Origin: Nymphaea colorata
Taxonomy: Eukaryota > Streptophyta > Magnoliopsida > Nymphaeales > Nymphaeaceae
DNA length: 26,954 nucleotides
Direction: 5' to 3'
Assembly: GCF_008831285.2 (NCBI RefSeq)
Contig: NW_022204901.1
Span: forward strand, 1 to 26,954
Shown here: positions 21,682-26,954 of the stretch, piece after piece
Layout of the letters: the number at the start of each line of letters is the position of its first letter
How positions within the stretch are numbered: the first letter of the stretch is position 1
Notes under the pieces: model-generated
Told to the model about the DNA's origin: nothing
The model's database searches: none
What the model saw: only the letters and a program-made list of their open reading frames with translations
Translations under genes and position numbers: made by a program

Positions 21682-21855
21682 ATGCGAGTCAGATTCAAGT
21701 GATTCATATGATCACGCATACTTTATTGAATGTACTTGACTTATTGTTATATCCATGTTAAATGATTTGGTAGATTGAAATCATAGGCTTGCATGAAAAT
21801 GAATGAGATTTGAATGATTCATTTGGTGCCCTATTGTTAACCTAATTCACTTGTT
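21682..21855 (-). repeat. Inverted island I, first copy in HOR-6
   Basis: Standard island I with left edge AATGCGAGTCAGATTCAAG and right edge TTCACTTGTT. It is one of two copies in this unit. Confidence 0.87.
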
Positions 21856-22454
21856 AAGCACAATCAATTAAATTACAAGTGAAACACATTAGGTTAACTA
21901 CATGGCACCAAATGAATAACTTGTTAAGGACATCCGTATTAAGAATCATTATAAATGTAACAACTAGTGAAACACATTAGGTAAACCGTAAGACACCAAA
22001 TGAATCACTCGAATCTCATTCATTTTCATACAAACTTGTGATTTCGATCTATAAATCATTTAATATAGATGTAACAACAAGTTAAACACATTCAATTATG
22101 CATGCATGATCATATGAATCATTTAAATCTCACTTGTATTGGTACGAACGCGTGATTTCAATCCTTTAGATTGTTCACTATAGATGTAACAACAAATTCA
22201 ACTCATCGGACTAATTACACGCATTCAAAGTAATGCATAGATCCCATTTGTATCCATATGAACTTGCGATTTCAATCATTTAAATCATTCATTATATATG
22301 TAATAACAAGTGAAATACACTAGATTAACTGTAAGGGAACAACTTAATGACCTGACTGTTATTCATTTCCAAACGAACTTCTTATTTCAAGCCACTAAGT
22401 CATTCTATAGGTATGTAACAAATGGCTACGCACCCTCAATTAAATATACTGATC

Positions 22455-22475
22455 AAATATATGTAAGTTAAGCAC
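22455..22475. other. Duplication junction in HOR-6
   Basis: ATCAAATATATGTAA, expected to continue into TAACAAGTGAAAATG (as at 3413-3430), joins GTTAAGCACATTCAATTAAG, the X monomer found near 2493 in HOR-2. This is a step back of about 930 bp. The join lies at the shared GTAA box, consistent with exchange between homologous boxes. Confidence 0.75.
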
Positions 22476-22577
22476 ATTCAATTAAGTATGTGTGATCATT
22501 TGAATCACTTAAATCACACTTGTATTGATACGAACTTGTAATTTCAATCCTTTAGATCGTGCACTATAGTCGTACCA

Positions 22578-22752
22578 ATACGAGTCAGATTTAAGTGATT
22601 CATATGATCACGCATACTTTATTGAATGTACTTGACTTATTGTTATATCCATGTTAAATGATTTAGCAGATTGAAATCACAGGCTTGCATGCTTAATGAA
22701 TGAGATTTGAGTGATTCATTTGGTGCCCTATTGTTAACCTAATTCACTTGTT
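22578..22752 (-). repeat. Inverted island I, second copy in HOR-6
   Basis: A second full island lies about 896 bp after the first, produced by the back-jump at about 22464. It differs from the first copy at several bases (ATACGAGTCAGATTTAAG at the left, GCTTGCATGCTTAATGAATG inside), so it is not a fresh exact copy of its neighbour and may derive from another unit. Confidence 0.86.
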
Positions 22753-23249
22753 AAGCACATTCAATTAAACTACAAGTGAAACACATTAGGTTAACTATAT
22801 GACACCAAATGAATCACTTGTTAAGGACATCCGTATTAAGAATCATTATAAATGTAACAACTAGTGAAACACATTAGGTAAACCATAAGACACCAAATGA
22901 ATCACTCGAATCTCATTCATTTTCATACAAACTTGTGATTTCGATCTACTAAATCATTTAATATAGATGTAACAACAAGTTAAACACATTCAATTAAGCA
23001 TGCATGATCATATGAATCATTTAAATCTCACTTGTATTGGTACGAACACGTTATTTCAATCCTTTAGATCGTTCACTATAGATGTAACAACAAATTCAAC
23101 CCATCGGACTAATTACACGCATTCAAAGTAATGCATAAATCCCATTTGTATCCTTATGAACTTGCGATTTCAATCATTTAAATCATTCATTATGGATGTA
23201 ATAACAAGTGAAATACACTAGATTAACTGTAAGGGACCAACTTAGTGAC

Positions 23250-23275
23250 CTGACAACAAGGTTTCATTTCTATAC
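23250..23275. other. Deletion junction with filler bases in HOR-6
   Basis: GTGACCTGAC, which elsewhere continues TCTCATTCATTTCC, is followed by AACAAGGTTTCAT and then TTCTATACGTAAGTATG, the X box of block 3. About 885 bp of the unit is missing. The bases around AACAAGGTT match neither side and look like end-joining filler. Confidence 0.65.
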
Positions 23276-24683
23276 GTAAGTATGAAATGGTCACGCGCAT
23301 TCAATTAAATACAAGTGATCAATTATATGTAATAACAAGTGAAAATGAATCACTTATTCTCTCAATTAAATATAAGTGATCAAATATATGTAATAACAAG
23401 TGAAACACATTAGGTTACTTACAAGACACCAAATGAATCACTCCAATATCATTCATTTTCATACAAACCTATGATTTTAAGCTACTAAATCATTTAATAT
23501 AGACGTAACAACAAGTTAAGCACATTCAATTACGTATGTGTGATAAAATGAATCACTTAAATCCCACTCGTATTGATACGAACTTGTGATTTCAATTCCT
23601 TACATCGATCACCATAGATGTAAGAACTACTTCAACTTATTGAACTAACAACAAGGGATCAAACTAATGCATAGGTCTCCTTTATATCCATACAAACTTG
23701 TAAGTTTTAATCATTTAAATCACTGATCAAAGATGCAATAACAAGTATTTCAATCCTTTAGAACGTTCCCTATAGATGTAACAACAAATTCAACTCATCG
23801 GACTAATTACACGTGTACAAATATAGTGACTTCAACCATTTGCATCCATATAAACTTGTGATTTCAACTATTTAAATCATTCATTATAGATGTAATAACA
23901 AGTGAAATACATCAGATTAACTATAAGGAACCAATATGGTGACTTGACTCTCATTCATTTCCAAACGGACTTCTTTTTTCAAGCAACTAAGTCATTCTAT
24001 ACGTATGTAACAAATGGTTACGCACATTCAATTAACTATAAGTTATCAAATGTATGTAAGAACAAGTAAAAATGAATCACATAATCTCTCAATTAAACAT
24101 AAGTGATCAAATGTATGTAATAACAAGTGAAACACATTAAGTTACCTGTAAGACATCAAATGAATCACTCGAATCCCATTCATTTTCATATAAACCTATG
24201 ATTTGAATTTACTAAATCATTTAATATAAACGTAACAACAAGTTAAGTACACTCAATTAAATATGCGTGATCAATTGAATCACTTAAATCTCACTCGTAT
24301 TGATGTGAACTTGTGCATCGATCACTATAGGTGTAACAACATGTTCAACTTATCGTACAAACTAGAAAGGATCAAATTAATGCATAGGTCTCCTTTATAT
24401 CCATATAAACTTGTGAGTTTTAATTATTTAAATCATTGATCATGGATGTAATAACATGTGAAACACGTTAGGTTAACTATAAGATACCAAATGAATCACT
24501 CGAATCACATTCATTTTCATACAAACTTGTGATTTCAGTTAACTTAATGAAGCAACATGGATGTAACAATAAGTTAAGCACATTCAATTAAGTATGTGTG
24601 ATCATTTGAATCACTTAAATCGCACTTGTATTGATACGAACTTGTAATTTCAATCCTTTAGATCGTGCACTATAGTCGTACCA

Positions 24684-24742
24684 ATACGACTCAGATTTGA
24701 GTGATTCATTTGGTGCCCTATTGTTAACCTAATTCACTTGTT
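24684..24742 (-). repeat. Truncated inverted island I in HOR-7
   Basis: The left edge ATACGACTCAGATTTGAGTG jumps directly to the right-hand part ATTCATTTGGTGCCC, losing about 115 bp including nearly all of the flipped X monomer. AGATTT-AGTGATTCAT occurs in both flipped monomers, so recombination or slippage between them explains the loss. Confidence 0.82.
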
Positions 24743-25599
24743 AAGCACGTTCAATTAAATGACAAGTGAAACACATTAGGTTAACTATATGACACCAAAT
24801 GAATCGCTTGTTAAGGACATCCGTATTAAGAATCATTATAAATGTAACAACTAGTGAAACACATTAGGTAAACCATAAGACACCAAATGAATCACTCGAA
24901 TCTCATTCATTTTCATACAAACTTGTGATTTCGATCTACTAAATCATTTAATATAGATGTGACAACAAGTTAAACACATTCAATTAAGCATGCATGATCA
25001 TATGAATCATTTAAATCTCACTTGTATTGGTACGAACACGTGATTTCAATCCTTTAGATCGTTCACTATAGATGTAACAACAAATTCAATCCATCGGACT
25101 AATTACACGCATTCAAAGTAATGCATAGATCCCATTTGTATCCTTATGAACTTGCGATTTCAATCATTTAAATCATTCATTATGGATGTAATAACAAGTG
25201 AAATACACTAGATTAACTGTAAGGGACCAAACTTAGTGACCTGACTCTCATTCATTTCTAAACGAACTTCTTATTTCAAGCCACTAAGTCATTCTATACG
25301 TATGTAACAAATGGCTACGCACACTCAATTAAATATATTGATCAAATAATGTAATAACAAGTGAAAATGAATCATTTAACCTCTCAATTAAATATATGTG
25401 ATCAAATATATGTAATAACAAGTGAAACATATCAGATTACCTACAAGACACCAAATGAATCGCTGAAATCTCATTCATTTCCATACAAACCTATGATTTC
25501 AATATACTAAATCATTTAATATAGACGTAACAACAAGTTAAACACATTCAATTAAGTATGCGTGATCAAATGAATCACTTAAATCTCACTCGTATTGAG

Positions 25600-25640
25600 A
25601 CGAGTGATTTAGTGTTCGTATGGATACAAATGAATGAGAT
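25600..25640 (-). repeat. Inverted island II in HOR-7
   Basis: Same flipped segment, with the stem intact and one change inside (TGTTCG for TGTGCG). HOR-6 has no copy because that part of the unit is deleted. Confidence 0.76.
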
Positions 25641-26589
25641 GTAACAACATGTTCAACTTATTGAACAAACTACAAGGGATCAAACTAAACTAATCCATAG
25701 GTCTCCTTTATATCCATATAAACTTGTGAGTTTTTATCGTTTAAATCCTTGATCATAGATGTCATAACGAGTGAAACACATTAGGTTAATTATATGACAC
25801 CAAATGAATCACTCAAATCTCATTTATTTTCACACAAACTTGTGATTTGAATTCACTTAATCTAGCAATATGGATGTAACAATAATTTAAGCACATTCAA
25901 TTAAGTATGTGTGATCATTTGAATCACTTAAATCGCACATGTATTGATACGAACTTGTGATTTCAATCGTTTAGATCGTGCACTATATTTGTAACAATAA
26001 ATTCAACTCATCGGACTAACTACACGCGTTTGTATCCACATGACATATGATTTCAATCATTAAATCATTCGTTATATATGTATCCAAACGAACTTCTGGT
26101 ATCAAGCCACTAGGTCATTCTATACGTAAGCAAGAATGGTCACGCGCATTCAATTAAATACAAGTGATCAATTATATGTAATAACAAATGAAAATGAATC
26201 ACTTAATCTCATTAAATATAAGTGATCAAATATATGTAATAACAAGTGAAACACATTAAGTTACTTACAAGACACCAAATGAATCACTCCAATATCATTC
26301 ATTTTCATACAAACCTATGATTTTAATCTACTAAATCATTTAATATAGACGTAACAACAAGTTAAGCCATTCAATTACGTATGTGTGATAAAATGAATCA
26401 CTTAAATCCCACTCGTATTGATACGAACTTGTGATTTCAATTCCTTACATCGATCACCATAGATGTGAGAACTAGTTCAACTTATTGAACTAACTACAAG
26501 GGATCAAACTAATGCATAGGTCTCCTTTATATCCATCCAAACTTGTAAGTTTTAATCATTTAATAAAATTCAATCATCGGACTAACTAC

Positions 26590-26954
26590 ACGTGTACAAA
26601 TATGGTGACTTTAACCATTTGTATCATATAAACTTGTGATTTCAACCATTTAAATCATTCATTATAGATGTAATAACAAGTGAAATACATTAGATTAACT
26701 ATAAGGGACCAATATAGTGACTTGACTCTCATTCATTTCCAACGGACTTCTTTTTTCAAGCCACTAAGTCATTCTATACGTATGTAACAAATGGTTACGC
26801 ACATTCAATTAAATATAAGCTATCAAAATTTTGTAAGAACAAGTAAAAAAGAATCACATAATGTCTCGATTAAACATTATGTGATCAAATGTATGTAATA
26901 ACAAGTGAAACACATTAGGTTACCTGTCAGACACCAAATGAATCACTCGAATCC
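26590..26954 (+). repeat. HOR-8, partial unit at the window end
   Basis: This is the first 365 bases of another unit, beginning with ACGTGTACAAATATGG and running through Y, X, the half-monomer and into the next Y. It shows one-base deletions against the other units (GTATCATATAAAC, TTCCAACGGAC) and a changed ATCAAAATTTTG where others have ATCAAATGTATG. It runs off the window. Confidence 0.85.

Larger units (their letters stand above)
20809..23810 (+). repeat. HOR-6, rearranged unit with duplicated island I (3002 bp)
   Basis: The length is near normal but the content is shuffled. Sequence is collinear to about 22464, then jumps back about 930 bp in unit terms, repeating the X-Z-island I-Y-X-Z part. 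It then jumps forward about 885 bp at about 23255 and about 200 bp at about 23747. Island I is therefore present twice (21682-21855 and 22578-22752) and island II is missing. Gains and losses nearly cancel. Confidence 0.85.
23811..26589 (+). repeat. HOR-7 (2779 bp)
   Basis: This unit is collinear with HOR-2 but has lost about 115 bp from the middle of island I (only 24684-24742 remains) and about 250 bp at about 26573, where TTTAATCATTTAAT joins AAAATTCAATCATCGG. Island II is intact at 25600-25640. Many one-base deletions appear from about 26040 onward. Confidence 0.86.
16222..26954 (+). repeat. Satellite array, right arm
   Basis: This continues the left-hand satellite family after the retrotransposon, with the same monomer types, trimer order and 3-kb unit. 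It resumes inside the monomer that the element split: the left side ends in GTGAAAC and the right side continues ACATTAGGTAAACC, as in uninterrupted copies near 2920 and 6079. No gene is supported anywhere in the arm. It shows more rearrangement than the left arm, including a duplicated inverted island in HOR-6 and a truncated one in HOR-7, and its last 900 bases hold several apparent one-base deletions. Confidence 0.93.

Overview
The window looks like plant nuclear repeat DNA. A long, strongly AT-rich satellite array fills 1-9087 and 16217-26954. One young Ty3/gypsy-type LTR retrotransposon, transcribed on the minus strand, is inserted at 9088-16216. There are no bacterial-style genes, operons, tRNAs, rRNAs or CRISPR arrays, and no host gene that I can support. 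The plant assignment rests on the initiator-tRNA-Met primer site, the plant-type Gag, and LTR ends typical of plant Ty3/gypsy elements; I cannot name the species.

Satellite. The basic unit is about 115 bp, with anchors around the ATGTAA box spaced 101-116 bp. Three divergent monomer types follow one another as Y-X-Z, giving a trimer of about 345 bp. Trimers form three related blocks, and the blocks form a higher-order repeat (HOR) of about 3.0-3.2 kb. HOR starts, marked by ACGTGTACAAATAT, lie at 1, 1741, 4916, 7923, 17687, 20809, 23811 and 26590. Most units carry the same two inverted pieces: island I (about 174 bp, a flipped Y-X dimer) and island II (about 41 bp). Both face homologous direct sequence and can fold back on it. 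HOR-1, HOR-4, HOR-6 and HOR-7 carry large deletions or duplications. In HOR-1, and for one HOR-6 join, the sizes match the spacing of homologous blocks, as unequal exchange would produce.

Retrotransposon. Two LTRs of exactly 2542 bp (9088-11629 and 13675-16216) are indistinguishable wherever I compared them. They flank only 2045 bp of internal DNA, and the 5-bp duplication GAAAC lies on both sides. In element order (right to left) the internal part holds a tRNA-iMet primer site, an intact 401-codon gag with zinc knuckles that runs into a broken protease start, a remnant of the protease C-terminus, a large deletion of reverse transcriptase, RNase H and most of integrase, the integrase C-terminal tail, and a polypurine tract. 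It is a gag-only, non-autonomous element, like those described as TR-GAG, and probably copied recently by enzymes supplied in trans.

Open points: the HOR with its inherited inverted islands, the gag-only parasite, a GC-rich gene-like tract inside the LTR, and a cluster of apparent single-base deletions near the right end that may reflect assembly quality.
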